A DNA stretch of 20,044 nucleotides from Methanobacteriaceae archaeon (GCA_017883605.1 JADGNH010000019.1:1-20044); one strand, 5' to 3'. Positions 7,525-14,818 are shown, counted from the stretch's first letter. Numbers and translations are program-made. Notes: generated from the sequence alone by a model not told the origin.

Positions 7525-8536
7525 AGATATTTTACTTTTTAAAAGCTGCCTGGTGAGTGTGGAGTATCCGGGCATAGAATCATCTACCCGCTACTTATTT
7601 GACCAGCTGGGTATTGAATACCTGGTGGATGAAAGACAGTCCTGTTGCACTGGTTTAGGACACTATTATGACCTCTTTGATCAGTTCTCCACCACTGCCC
7701 TGGCTGCCCGTAACCTGGCCATTGCCCGGGAAACAGGTCATAAAAATATGGCAGTGATGTGCGCCACCTGCTACGCCATACTGAAAAAGGCCTGTCAAAC
7801 CCTGGAAGAGAATAAGGAGATCAGAGATAAGATAAACAACATTTTTGAGGGTTCCGGTATGGGACAGTTCAGCTATCAAAGGGGAGATTTTGACTCCAGG
7901 AGCAATATTTTCCATGTAGCCGAAATTTTATACAACCAAAAGGATAAAATCTCAAATCTCTCCCGTATAGATCTTTCATCCTTCAAGATGGCGTCCCATC
8001 ATGCTTGCCACTATTGCAAGGCCCACTATGCCGATACCCTGGGAGATGTCCGTGATCCCCAGGTTATAGACACCATCATCCGCTCCTGCGGTGCACAATC
8101 TTTGGAGTGGTATGATCACCAGAGATTAACCTGCGGCGCCGGTTTTAGACAGAGATTTACTAACAAGGACCTTTCACTTTCTGTGACCGCAGAAAAGCTT
8201 TTAAGCTTAAAGGAAAAGGATGTGGAGGTTCTGGTTCACATGTGCCCCAACTGCCAGATGCAGTTTGACCGCTATCAACCCACCATCGAAAAAATATTGG
8301 ATACCGAGTTTGATATAGTCCATTTAAATATCTCCCAGCTGGTGGCATTGGCCTCTGGTGCAGATCCCTACCGGGTGGTTGGAGTGCAGACCCACACCGT
8401 TCCTGTAGAACCATTCCTTAAAAAACTTGATATCGACGTTGATCTCCGTCAGAAAAATTTGGAGAGGAGTTTGGTTGATGAGGAGAGGAGTTTGGTTGAT
8501 GAGGAGAGGAGTTTGGTTGATGATGGAAGGGATTGA
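7505..8536 (+). CDS. hdrB: HdrB-like subunit with two CCG domains
   Basis: A 343-residue protein of the HdrB/CCG-domain family. In HdrB two such domains hold noncubane [4Fe-4S] clusters and catalyse disulfide cleavage. The first domain is complete: Cys15, Cys47-Cys48 (SCCTG), Cys86 and Cys89 (CATC). The second has Cys168, Cys247 and Cys250 (CPNC), but the paired position reads Thr209-Cys210 (LTCGAG), one ligand short of the five-Cys pattern; Cys171 in ACHYC is an extra cysteine that might matter. The C-terminus carries ERSLVDE three times (320-340) and exceeds the usual HdrB of about 290-300 residues. It overlaps hdrC by 20 bases, and hdrA follows after about 80 bases on the same strand. Confidence 0.92.
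   Translation: MKQIPCKDILLFKSCLVSVEYPGIESSTRYLFDQLGIEYLVDERQSCCTGLGHYYDLFDQFSTTALAARNLAIARETGHKNMAVMCATCYAILKKACQTLEENKEIRDKINNIFEGSGMGQFSYQRGDFDSRSNIFHVAEILYNQKDKISNLSRIDLSSFKMASHHACHYCKAHYADTLGDVRDPQVIDTIIRSCGAQSLEWYDHQRLTCGAGFRQRFTNKDLSLSVTAEKLLSLKEKDVEVLVHMCPNCQMQFDRYQPTIEKILDTEFDIVHLNISQLVALASGADPYRVVGVQTHTVPVEPFLKKLDIDVDLRQKNLERSLVDEERSLVDEERSLVDDGRD
8462..8524 (+). repeat. 21-bp tandem repeat x3 at the 3' end of hdrB
   Basis: Three adjacent 21-bp units (8462-8482, 8483-8503, 8504-8524) are identical except for the last base of the third. They encode ERSLVDE, ERSLVDE, ERSLVDD, just before the stop codon. Confidence 0.95.
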
Positions 8537-8619
8537 TTCATAAGACAGGGTTTAATCGTGAAAACGAATTTGATTGACTAAAATAGAGATTCAATTAATG
8601 ATAAGGGGGTATTAATTTG

Positions 8620-10992
8620 ATGAAAAGTCGCGCTCTAAAGTTTCCCTCAAAAAGTGATGTTAATATCGGGGTTTTTTTATGTCGCTGTGGAGGAAATATT
8701 TCAGACACAGTAGATATTGAAAGGCTTAAATCATCCATTGATGCTGCTGTAGTCGAGGATTTTGAGAATCTATGTTCTGTTAAATGTAAAAAGAACATAA
8801 GAGATTATATAATAGAGAAAAATTTAGATAGGGTGGTGGTAGCTGCCTGTTCGCCCACCACCCACAAAAAGACTTTTCAAAGTTATATGAACCCTTTAAA
8901 TCCTTATCTTCTGGAAATGGCTAATATCCGTGAACAGTGTTCATGGGTCCATTCTGATGGAGAGAAAAGTACAGATAAGGCTTTGTCATTAACTCGGGCA
9001 GCGATGGAAAGGGTAAAGCACGCCCAGCCCTTGACACCAATATTTAGGAAGACCAAAAAAAGTGCAGCGGTAATTGGGGGAGGTATATCCGGGATAACCG
9101 CGGCGCTTTCACTGGCAAACCAGGGTATTAAAACCTGTTTAATTGAACAGAAACCCACCATTGGGGGTAACATGGTGAAAATTGGTAAAATATTTTCTCC
9201 AGAGAAACTTGCCGAGGAGTGCTCCATGTGTCTTTTAAACCCCTTGATCAACGAGGTGGTTCGACACAAAAAAATCCGACTTCTGACCAATACCAGAGTT
9301 AAGAAGGCAGAAAGGAAGGGAGGGAACTTCAACCTGATTCTGGAGAAAAAAGCCGGTTATATTAAAGAGGATAGATGCACCTCCTGCGGTAACTGTGTTG
9401 AAGTTTGTCCAGTGAATGTTCTGGATGATTGGAACGAAGGATTAATGATGAGAAAGGCCATATACAAACCCTTCCCTCAGGCAGTGCCGGATGTTTACAC
9501 CATAGATGGGGAGCACTGCCTTAAATGCGGTAAATGTCAGGAAGTCTGCAAAATGGGTGCCATTGACTTCTCCATGAAAGCAGAGGTTATACCCATCAAT
9601 GTGGGTTCGGTGATTATAGCCACCGGACACCGGGGATTTGATCTGGCCCGGAGACCAGAATATGGCTATAACCGATTTGAAAATGTGGTAACCCAGATGG
9701 AACTGGCCCGGATCATGGGAGTAAACGGTCCCACCAAGGGCAAGCTTTTTAGACCTTCTGATGGCAGAATACCTCACAGGGTGGTTATGGTGCAGTGCGC
9801 TGGTTCCAGAGATGATAAACCAGATGGTAAGCGTTACTGTTCCAAGATATGCTGTATGGTAGCCTTGAAACATGCCAGCATCATCAGAGACCACTATCCT
9901 GATACCGAGGTTATAATCTGCTACACTGACATGAGGACGGCTGGAATGTACGAAAATTACTTTAAATACGGTCAATCCAAGGGCATCCGATTGATTAGGG
10001 GTAGACCAGGGGAAGTAACCAAAAAAGGGGATAATCTTGTAGTTAGGGTGGAGGACACTCTTCTCAGGGAGACCATGGAGATTGAGACCGATATGGTGGT
10101 TTTATCAGAGGCTATAGAGCCTTCAAAAGGGACTGTAGAGCTTTCAAAAATTTTAAATGTGGGACTGACCGAAGACCTGTTTGTCAAGGAGAAACATTCA
10201 AAAATTAAACCGGTCAACACTGATGTGGAGGGTGTTTATGTTTGTGGAACTGCACAGGGCCCCAAAGATATCACAGACAGTATTTCACAGGCAAACGCAG
10301 CAGCTTCAAAGGTTTCAGAGCTCATGAATGGAGGTTTAGAAATTGAACCCATGGTAGCAGAGGTTTACTCTGCCCGCTGTAAAATGTGCGGAACTTGTAT
10401 AGATGTATGTAAATATAAAGCTATTTTTATGGATGATGAACAGATCTACATTGATCCCCTGGCCTGCAACGCCTGTGGAGCATGTATATCCAGCTGTAAA
10501 AACCAGGCCATAGAGGTAAAGGGCCAGACCGATGATCAGATATTTGGTATTATTTCGGGGATGTTAAAGGATAAGAGGGATGATGAGATAAGGATACTGG
10601 CCTTTCTGGATGGTGTGGGTTATGTGGCCGCGGATAATATTGGTATAAATAAGATACCCTATCCAGAATCGGTTAGGATCATAAAAATCACTTCTATAAA
10701 CCGACTTATGCCTAAACATATTCTACATGCCTTTAAAGAGGGAGCTGACGGAATTTTCTTAGGAGAGTATCCTGACAATGTGATGTATGCCAGTATCCAA
10801 GAGAAATTGCAGGAGTTTAAGAAAAAATTGTTGGAAAATGGAATAGAAAGCCGCAGATTAATGTTCTATAAGGTTTATACGCCTTATTTCAGGGGATTGG
10901 CCGCTAAGTTTGTGGAATTTCACAGTGAAATCCTTAGTTTAAATGAAAGTCTGGATCACAGCTTTTATACGCCCTGTGTACCTGAATCATAA
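8620..10992 (+). CDS. hdrA: HdrA-like flavoprotein with a cysteine-less C-terminal MvhD-like domain
   Basis: A 790-residue homologue of HdrA, the FAD/Fe-S hub of heterodisulfide reductase. The N-terminal HdrA domain has CRC (21-23), Cys52, Cys56, Cys77 and CSWVH (107-111). The FAD loop VIGGGISG is at 151-158, followed by EECSMC (HdrA-type Cys pair). Four [4Fe-4S] motifs follow: CTSCGNCVEVCP (from 253), CLKCGKCQEVCK (300), CKMCGTCIDVCK (587) and CNACGACISSCK (616). Residues about 655-770 align with MvhD (YPESVRIIKI, HAFKEGADG), as in fused HdrA2-type proteins, but every expected [2Fe-2S] cysteine is replaced. GGGGGT lies 9 bases before the ATG; a TTG one codon earlier is an alternative. It is the last gene of the cluster, and its end overlaps the convergent gene by 28 bases. 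Confidence 0.93.
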   Translation: MKSRALKFPSKSDVNIGVFLCRCGGNISDTVDIERLKSSIDAAVVEDFENLCSVKCKKNIRDYIIEKNLDRVVVAACSPTTHKKTFQSYMNPLNPYLLEMANIREQCSWVHSDGEKSTDKALSLTRAAMERVKHAQPLTPIFRKTKKSAAVIGGGISGITAALSLANQGIKTCLIEQKPTIGGNMVKIGKIFSPEKLAEECSMCLLNPLINEVVRHKKIRLLTNTRVKKAERKGGNFNLILEKKAGYIKEDRCTSCGNCVEVCPVNVLDDWNEGLMMRKAIYKPFPQAVPDVYTIDGEHCLKCGKCQEVCKMGAIDFSMKAEVIPINVGSVIIATGHRGFDLARRPEYGYNRFENVVTQMELARIMGVNGPTKGKLFRPSDGRIPHRVVMVQCAGSRDDKPDGKRYCSKICCMVALKHASIIRDHYPDTEVIICYTDMRTAGMYENYFKYGQSKGIRLIRGRPGEVTKKGDNLVVRVEDTLLRETMEIETDMVVLSEAIEPSKGTVELSKILNVGLTEDLFVKEKHSKIKPVNTDVEGVYVCGTAQGPKDITDSISQANAAASKVSELMNGGLEIEPMVAEVYSARCKMCGTCIDVCKYKAIFMDDEQIYIDPLACNACGACISSCKNQAIEVKGQTDDQIFGIISGMLKDKRDDEIRILAFLDGVGYVAADNIGINKIPYPESVRIIKITSINRLMPKHILHAFKEGADGIFLGEYPDNVMYASIQEKLQEFKKKLLENGIESRRLMFYKVYTPYFRGLAAKFVEFHSEILSLNESLDHSFYTPCVPES

Positions 10993-11894
10993 TGAGCAGG
11001 CTCTGGATGTACTTTGTGGATGAATTTCAGTTCAAAAATATCTCTTTCCTTCAAATTACCAATTAAATAGCCTAAATTTTGAAGTACAGGAATAAATTTA
11101 AGTGTAGAATTTATGTAAGTGTTAGGAAGGCTGGCACAGTACTTGGGCGATATTGAGTAGGTTTTAAGTACAGATTCCCGGTTTATAATCTCAATTTCAT
11201 GGGACACTATTTGTGATGCTTTTAGGGGGTCATTTCTCATGAGATTACAGGCAGATTCATGTGCCTTTAAAAATTGGGTGATGAAGGGGGATTCTTCCAG
11301 AATTTCCTCTCTTACCACAATGCCGTAGCTGGGATTGTAGGGCCACATTTTATAGGGTGGAATTATTATCTGGGAATCCATTCTGGCGGCAGCTGCAGTG
11401 GCCAGGGAGGGTGTTCCCACTCCTGCCTGGATTTCACCATCCTCCAGGGCGTCTGGTATGAAATCTGCCCAGTTAAAATTTTTAATTTTAATTTTAAAAT
11501 TCTTTACCATTTCACGCAGAATAACGTCATGTATAGAGCCTTTAGAGGGGGTACCGATGGTTTTCGCTTCGAATTGTTTTAGTACGGATTTAATGCTTCC
11601 AAGATCCTCAAAGGACTGATATGATTCAGGGGCTAACATCACCGTTCCTTCCACATGCCCTCCTCCCACACATTTAAGGTTTAAACCCCTATCAATGCCT
11701 GTTATCACGGGAGGAAGGCCAATATAACCTAAATCAATTTTTCCTGAAGCAAATGCATCTATCATGGCCGGTCCGGTGGGAAATAAAGTCCATTCAATTT
11801 GGTATTTACGGTTTAAATAGGAGTAACTACTGTTTACACTACTTTTCAAAATGAAAGAGGTGTGATATGTGGTGGGTAGGTAGCCGATTTTCAT
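10965..11894 (-). CDS. SsuA/TauA/NMT1-like solute-binding-fold protein, no signal peptide
   Basis: A 309-residue type 2 periplasmic-binding-fold protein like the nitrate/sulfonate/taurine ABC substrate-binding group. Features seen are MKIGYLPTTYHTSF at the N-terminus, AFASGKIDLGYIGLPPVITGIDRG (split as AFASGKIDLGYIG and LPPVITGIDRG), and GTPSKGSIHD in the second lobe. It begins directly with the first beta-strand; there is no signal peptide or lipobox. An in-frame TAA abuts the ATG, so no upstream extension exists. No permease or ATPase gene is near. It could be a cytoplasmic ligand sensor or enzyme of this fold (as MqnA or THI5 are); the CCCFC motif of THI5 is absent. It converges on hdrA with a 28-base overlap, and site D lies in its upstream region. 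Confidence 0.75.
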   Translation of the reverse strand: MKIGYLPTTYHTSFILKSSVNSSYSYLNRKYQIEWTLFPTGPAMIDAFASGKIDLGYIGLPPVITGIDRGLNLKCVGGGHVEGTVMLAPESYQSFEDLGSIKSVLKQFEAKTIGTPSKGSIHDVILREMVKNFKIKIKNFNWADFIPDALEDGEIQAGVGTPSLATAAAARMDSQIIIPPYKMWPYNPSYGIVVREEILEESPFITQFLKAHESACNLMRNDPLKASQIVSHEIEIINRESVLKTYSISPKYCASLPNTYINSTLKFIPVLQNLGYLIGNLKERDIFELKFIHKVHPEPAHYDSGTQGV

Positions 11895-12005
11895 TTAATA
11901 GATCCTGAGGGTAATTAATATACTTAAATTCTTAGGTTTTAAGCTAGATTCTTTAGATTTTAAGGCGTATTTCCCCTATAATTAATGGTCTTGATGACAC
12001 ATCAT

Positions 12006-12027
12006 AAATATAACTATCGTTATATTT
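12006..12027 (-). promoter_or_regulatory. operator-like palindrome, site D
   Basis: Perfect 9-bp arms AAATATAAC (12006-12014) and GTTATATTT (12019-12027) surround TATC. On the minus strand the TATA-like TTTAAATAT overlaps its upstream edge, the same TATA-then-palindrome order as site B. That points to control of the minus-strand solute-binding-like gene, whose start is about 110 bases on. Confidence 0.55.
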
Positions 12028-12146
12028 AAAAGTTTAACCCTGAAAGTATTAAAATCCTCAATGAAAAACTACAGCTTAAAGACCTCTGGTTCGTTTATGG
12101 ATACCTATTTTTACACAAAAAATAAAAACAGTTAATAAAAATAACA

Positions 12147-12154
12147 TATATAAA
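12147..12154 (+). promoter_or_regulatory. TATA box for the PRC-barrel gene
   Basis: TATATAAA lies 58 bases before the ATG at 12212, within an otherwise A-rich stretch. The ribosome site GGGGGT follows at about 12201, a suitable distance before the start codon. Confidence 0.5.
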
Positions 12155-12211
12155 TATACACAATTAAAGAAAGAGATAGGAATTTAACTTAATACGATAA
12201 GGGGGTTAGAA

Positions 12212-12718
12212 ATGAAGGCCAGCGAATTTATTGGGATGAAAGTTCTGGATATGGAAGCCCGAGAAGTGGGTAGAGTAGCAGAAATGGGTTTGATGTTGAA
12301 AAAATGTCTGGTGGATAAAGTATTCATCGCCACCGGCGGAACTTTAAATAAAAAGTATTTTGCCATAGTTGAAGAAGATATAGCTGAGATAGGAGATTAT
12401 GTACAGTTGAATCTGGACCAGGCCGGCATTGGTAAAAAAATCCATGTGGATAAAGTTGAAGATTTAGCACCTAAAGGTTCTCTTTTCAAAGATATGGTGG
12501 GGAAGATTGTACTGGCTCAGAAAGGTATGGAAGTAGGTAAAATTGCAGATATGTACATAGACCCCAAGGGATGCCTGATACATAATGTAGTTATATCTAC
12601 CGGGGGAACATTCAGTAAAAAATATTTGATGATTTCTGATGAAGATATCAGCGTCATTGGTGATTATGTAATATTAAAACTCGATAAAGAAGAATTAGAG
12701 GAGAGAGTTCAGGATTAA
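12212..12718 (+). CDS. protein of two tandem PRC-barrel domains
   Basis: A 168-residue cytoplasmic protein made of two similar halves. The first, about residues 5-70, runs IGMKVLDMEAREVGRVAE to IGDYVQLNLD. The second, about 90-155, runs VGKIVLAQKGMEVGKIAD to IGDYVILKLD. Each half shows the PRC-barrel pattern (G..V....G..VG.V.D) and shares the core ATGGTLNKKYF or STGGTFSKKYL. PRC-barrel proteins are abundant in methanogens. The fold occurs in RimM and in photosynthetic reaction centre subunit H, but the archaeal stand-alone forms have no established role. GGGGGT precedes the ATG. The gene is monocistronic and ends in a strong hairpin. Confidence 0.85.
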   Translation: MKASEFIGMKVLDMEAREVGRVAEMGLMLKKCLVDKVFIATGGTLNKKYFAIVEEDIAEIGDYVQLNLDQAGIGKKIHVDKVEDLAPKGSLFKDMVGKIVLAQKGMEVGKIADMYIDPKGCLIHNVVISTGGTFSKKYLMISDEDISVIGDYVILKLDKEELEERVQD

Positions 12719-12747
12719 GAACTTATAATTTGAAATAAAAAAATTTA

Positions 12748-12800
12748 GAAAAATTGGTTATATTGATTTTCATCCAATTTTTCTTTTCCACTTTTTTTTT
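12748..12800. terminator. bidirectional hairpin terminator between convergent genes
   Basis: GAAAAATTGG (12748-12757) and CCAATTTTTC (12774-12783) are perfect 10-bp arms with a 16-nt loop. On the plus strand a T-rich tract including T9 follows to 12800, which would end the PRC-barrel transcript. On the minus strand the hairpin is followed by TAAATTTTTT, so it can also end the facing gene. Confidence 0.75.
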
Positions 12801-12823
12801 AAATTTTAATTCTTAATTTTTAA

Positions 12824-13411
12824 TCATTTTTTTGGGCCTTCTAACTTTGCCAGTCTTTCTTCGATATTTTCCAATTTTTTATTGGTATCTCCCCGGTATT
12901 CATCGAATTCGCCTTTTAATTTGGTAGTACTACCTGAGAGTTCATTAAATTTCTTCTCAAGGTCTCCAATATCAGTTTTTGTTGCCAGCTTCCAATCCTT
13001 TATAAGCTGGTCACTTTTTTCCTCTAAAAATTTATCTATATTGTCTGATAGAGAATCTGTATCGACATTAACGTTTTTAACTTTTCCAGATACCTTTGCA
13101 CCGGCCCCTGTTATTTTTTCGCTAGCGTTAGAGGTAATTTCGCTGCCCTTACCTGAAATATTTTTAACCGCACCACTGATCTTGCTACCTACACCTGAAA
13201 TATTCTCATTTACCCCAGCCATTTTTTCACCACCAGAAATGTCTTTACCTGAAATATCTTTAACTCCTCCAGATATCTTTTCTCCTGCTCCATATACGGT
13301 TGATTGAACGTTTCCAAAAGCTTCCGGTCTCGTTTGTCTAATGAAGTAATATAAAAGAAAAATAATTACACCGGCTAAAATTATCACTGCAACTGCTTCT
13401 AAAGGTGTCAA
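12824..13411 (-). CDS. membrane-anchored protein with ISG repeats and a coiled coil
   Basis: I do not recognise a family for this 195-residue protein. One N-terminal membrane segment (about 7-27, VAVIILAGVIIFLLYYFI) is followed by RQTRPE, suggesting the bulk is cytoplasmic. Residues about 40-115 are low-complexity, with ISG recurring roughly every 7-12 residues (KISGGVKDISG, NISGVGSKISG, VKNISGK) and VSG/ITG variants. The last 70 residues are charged and heptad-like (KLENIEERLAKLEG), a probable coiled coil. The start is TTG at 13411 with GGGGGG 9 bases upstream; the nearby ATG at 13416 is out of frame and meets a stop at once. A TATA-like ATATATATA near 13445-13455 fits as its promoter. It is the last of a run of minus-strand membrane-protein genes. 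Confidence 0.75.
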   Translation of the reverse strand: MTPLEAVAVIILAGVIIFLLYYFIRQTRPEAFGNVQSTVYGAGEKISGGVKDISGKDISGGEKMAGVNENISGVGSKISGAVKNISGKGSEITSNASEKITGAGAKVSGKVKNVNVDTDSLSDNIDKFLEEKSDQLIKDWKLATKTDIGDLEKKFNELSGSTTKLKGEFDEYRGDTNKKLENIEERLAKLEGPKK

Positions 13412-13464
13412 TTCATTATTCCCCCCTTTTTATTGTACACAATTATATATATCTGACTTAAATC

Positions 13465-13493
13465 GGGGCCTTATTTAATTAAATCTGGGCCCC
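13465..13493 (-). terminator. possible hairpin terminator after the 50-aa membrane peptide gene
   Basis: GGGGCC (13465-13470) can pair with GGCCCC (13488-13493) around a 17-nt AT-rich loop. The loop itself contains the palindrome ATTTAATTAAAT. It lies downstream of the 50-aa gene on the minus strand. No clear T-tract follows, so a regulatory hairpin is also possible. Confidence 0.35.
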
Positions 13494-13548
13494 TATTTCT
13501 CCCTGTTAAATTAGCTATCTACCCCGGACCATTACCAGTTTATTTAAT

Positions 13549-13701
13549 CTATTGTTTGCGGAAAAGATAAAAACCATATACTAATATTAGTACTGCTGCT
13601 ATCCAGTATATCCAATATATAAAGTTTGGCAGTGCTACAATCAGTATTATCAGGACAACTCCCAATACCATCATCATTAGACCATTAGTTTGTTCACCCA
13701 T
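13549..13701 (-). CDS. 50-residue membrane peptide
   Basis: A short gene of 51 codons including the stop. The product begins MGEQTNGLMMMVLG and ends VYGFYLFRKQ. It is almost entirely two hydrophobic stretches (about 9-23 and 27-45), separated by PNFIYW, with a basic C-terminus. It would be a two-helix membrane peptide or a single long hairpin. AGGTGA precedes the ATG at a normal distance, and the MGEQ start resembles MGEK of the next gene upstream. It lies 60 bases downstream of the 109-residue membrane protein on the same strand. No family is recognised. Confidence rests on the ribosome site, the coherent amphipathic ends and the position. Confidence 0.68.
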   Translation of the reverse strand: MGEQTNGLMMMVLGVVLIILIVALPNFIYWIYWIAAVLILVYGFYLFRKQ

Positions 13702-13761
13702 CCTTTCACCTCACTTCTTGCTGTATTTTTCCTTTCAACTAAAAAAATAAAAAAATAAATT

Positions 13762-14091
13762 TTATTCAATTTCCAGTTTGATGGGACCAATCCTTGGAGC
13801 TAAGAAGTTGTACAGTGCAGCTGCTATGGCCATAACGATGAATACTCCTATAAATGTCATTATTGGCCAGATTATGATAAATGATATTGATGCTGCAGTT
13901 CCAAAGGCTTGTAAAGTTGAAATTGCTGCAGTGGCATTTTGTGGCAGAACTGATATGATTGATCCTATTAAGGCCGTACCGATTATGGCGTTTATGATAC
14001 CTGCGATAAGAATTATGATCGCGGAAATCAATGATATGTTCAATGAAAACGGTAGAATTGGAATTGATTTAATATCTTTTTTTTCACCCAT
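13762..14091 (-). CDS. small multi-pass membrane protein
   Basis: A 109-residue protein of unknown family. After a charged start (MGEKKDIKSIP) come hydrophobic segments at about 18-50 and 68-93, the first long enough to be two helices, and a short tail ending GPIKLEIE. The segment ATAAISTLQAFGTAAS is Ala-rich and lies between the helices. GGGTGA is 7 bases before the ATG. On the minus strand the stop is followed by a long T/A tract (T7-A-T7), a likely U-tract terminator. Even so, the small membrane peptide gene begins only 60 bases on and may be partly cotranscribed. The function cannot be told from sequence. Confidence 0.72.
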   Translation of the reverse strand: MGEKKDIKSIPILPFSLNISLISAIIILIAGIINAIIGTALIGSIISVLPQNATAAISTLQAFGTAASISFIIIWPIMTFIGVFIVMAIAAALYNFLAPRIGPIKLEIE

Positions 14092-14318
14092 ATTTTTTCA
14101 CCCTTTTTTTTATAGTAACTAATATGTCAATGGTTACCTATATTTTTTTTGTTTTCTGTTATAGCCCATCTAATCCATTTAAAAAAAAAGATGATTTTAG
14201 GTAAATTAAAAATATATAAAATCATATTCCAATATCGTGAAATAGAAATATCAGAAAACCAAATTAAAGTGGATAGGGATCTGGATCAGAAATTGATTAT
14301 TTTTATCAGGTGTTCTTA

Positions 14319-14762
14319 GTGGATACTGTTACTGGATTAATCACTGTTTTGGGGCTGGGTGTGGTGGATGTTTTGGTAGCTGTACCTGCTGGAATACTTT
14401 TAGAATTAAATCCATTCCTAATTTTTATATTATCTTCCTTAGGGGGAATTTTAGGAACCTTGGTTATTTTAATCCTGGGAGAAAATATAAGAAACTGGTT
14501 TTTAAAATGGCGTTATGGAGAAAACAGGGAGATAAAAAGGGGGCGTATATTTTATGTGTGGAACAAATACGGTGTAATTGGATTGGGATTATTGTCACCA
14601 GTACTTCTTGGAGCTCCCCTGACAGCTACCCTGGGAATTGCTTTAGGGGCCCAAAAGCGGCGATTAATTTTGTGGATAAGTATAGGCATCTTAATATGGA
14701 GTGCGGGGCTGACCGCGGCTTTAACCCTGGGAATGATCCGTTTTGAAGGTTTTATGGGTTAA
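14319..14762 (+). CDS. COG2426-like small multi-pass membrane protein
   Basis: A 147-residue integral membrane protein with about four hydrophobic segments (roughly 5-25, 30-50, 85-105, 115-138 counted from the GTG at 14319). LGLGVVDVLVAVPAGI near the start, the basic linker KWRYGENREIKRGR, and GVIGLGLLSPVLLGAPLTA resemble the family once named 'small multidrug export' (PF06695/COG2426). That name lacks experimental support, so no transport role is claimed. The upstream GTG at 14310 is in frame, but AGGTG at 14308-14312 is well placed as the ribosome site for GTG 14319. A TATA-like AAATATATAAAA lies near 14208. It is divergent from the preceding membrane gene and convergent with the MoaD-like gene. 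Confidence 0.7.
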   Translation: MDTVTGLITVLGLGVVDVLVAVPAGILLELNPFLIFILSSLGGILGTLVILILGENIRNWFLKWRYGENREIKRGRIFYVWNKYGVIGLGLLSPVLLGAPLTATLGIALGAQKRRLILWISIGILIWSAGLTAALTLGMIRFEGFMG

Positions 14763-14818
14763 AAATATTGTTATTTGGGAAGTTCTTGATATATCTGATT
14801 TTAGTCAATGGATTTTAA

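Larger units (their letters stand above)
11895..12211. other. 317-base divergent promoter region without a gene
   Basis: This holds the divergent promoters of the solute-binding-like gene (minus) and the PRC-barrel gene (plus). Site D at 12006-12027 serves as a probable control element for the minus gene, and a TATA box at 12147-12154 serves the plus gene. A 24-codon ORF at 12061 has no ribosome site and is not called. Confidence 0.55.

Noticed and set aside
12061..12135. 24-codon ORF upstream of the PRC-barrel gene
   Set aside because: It has no ribosome site, lies in a promoter region, and has an unremarkable composition.
12882..13307. 141-residue plus-strand ORF opposite the ISG-repeat gene
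   Set aside because: It is a mirror of the repetitive minus-strand gene; it has no ribosome site and no protein-like character, whereas the minus strand has an anchor, repeats and a start signal.
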